Source: Actinomycetales bacterium
GTDB taxonomy: Bacteria > Actinomycetota > Actinomycetes > Actinomycetales > BWSM-131
Length of the DNA stretch: 11,612 bases
Reading direction: 5' to 3'
Assembly (NCBI GenBank): GCA_030149025.1
Contig: JASBSH010000277.1
Span: forward strand, 1 to 11,612
Shown: piece by piece, positions 11,455 through 11,612 of the stretch
Numbering within the stretch: position 1 is the first letter of the stretch
Layout: each line of letters opens with the position of its first letter
Notes under the pieces: model-generated
The model's input: only the letters and a program-made list of their open reading frames with translations
Told to the model about the DNA's origin: nothing
Database searches by the model: none
Program-made: the position numbers and the translations under genes

Positions 11455-11612
11455 GTGCCCCAGAACCACGTCCTGCAAGCACGCGCCGCCGCCGTCCGAG
11501 CGTTGGTCTCGCCCGACCTGGCCCGCATCGTCGACCTCGTCGCGTACCCCGAACCCGCCCCGGGGCAACCGACCGCAGCGGTCGTCGAGAACGTGCGTGG
11601 CGCCGTCCGGCT
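11455..11612 (+). CDS. Unknown protein, N-terminal fragment
   Basis: Open from GTG 11455 to the window edge (52 codons). The visible part reads MPQNHVLQARAAAVRALVSP..., then DLARIVDLVAYPEPAPG and AAVVENVRGAVRL. Third positions are strongly G/C as in the other genes. No Shine-Dalgarno; TAGGCT 6 nt upstream indicates a leaderless mRNA. I do not recognise the family and see no signal peptide or motif in this piece. Confidence 0.6.
   Translation, partial: MPQNHVLQARAAAVRALVSPDLARIVDLVAYPEPAPGQPTAAVVENVRGAVR

Noticed and set aside
1..11612. CRISPR array, tRNA, rRNA, insertion sequence, phage or toxin-antitoxin genes
   Set aside because: No regularly spaced repeats, cloverleaf-like sequence, transposase motifs or terminal inverted repeats with target duplications were seen by eye.

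Overview
The window is from a very GC-rich (about 70%) chromosome. The gene set and order (nudC, mycoredoxin, uvrD2, whiB7) indicate an actinobacterium. The extra neighbours (AI-2E-type permease, DoxX protein, uridine-kinase-like protein, a zwf paralogue) make me think of Micrococcales such as the Cellulomonas group, but that is inference from memory. Several genes lack a Shine-Dalgarno sequence and instead have a TANNNT -10 element 6-7 bases before the start codon. This is the leaderless-mRNA layout common in actinobacteria.

Layout. (1) Positions 1-1370, minus strand: a sulfide/persulfide-handling operon of a single-domain rhodanese and a metallo-beta-lactamase-rhodanese fusion (cut by the window edge). 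It is headed by a perfect 14-bp palindrome of the CsoR/CstR type. (2) 1433-3301: a divergent pair, an APH/macrolide-type phosphotransferase (minus) and NudC NADH pyrophosphatase (plus). They share a 46-bp intergenic region in which a perfect 13-bp inverted repeat supplies two mirrored -10 elements. (3) 3331-4473: an AI-2E family transporter, convergent with and overlapping by 4 nt a minus-strand operon (5956 to 4470): mycoredoxin, a uridine-kinase-like protein with a ruined P-loop, and a DoxX-family membrane protein. (4) 6098-8197: UvrD2-type helicase with zinc-finger and HRDC domains, divergent from mycoredoxin. (5) 8198-10105: a repeat-bearing intergenic region, then a short glucose-6-phosphate dehydrogenase whose reading frame begins oddly, then a decayed minus-strand fragment resembling a gluconate (GntP-type) permease. 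(6) 10188-11320: the whiB7 locus, with promoter, 66-codon leader ORF, strong intrinsic terminator, whiB7, and a small basic downstream protein. (7) 11455-end: the start of a leaderless unknown gene.

Together, the conserved core (nudC, mrx, uvrD2, whiB7) deals with redox, NAD metabolism, DNA repair and antibiotic stress. The best regulatory story is the whiB7 leader. Its terminator lies 25 nt after the leader-ORF stop, and the last codons of that ORF can pair with the terminator's 3' arm, as expected for ribosome-mediated attenuation. I found no CRISPR array, tRNA, rRNA, insertion sequence or phage gene, and nothing I would call a wholly new system. The novelty is in start sites, operators, hairpins and decayed genes.
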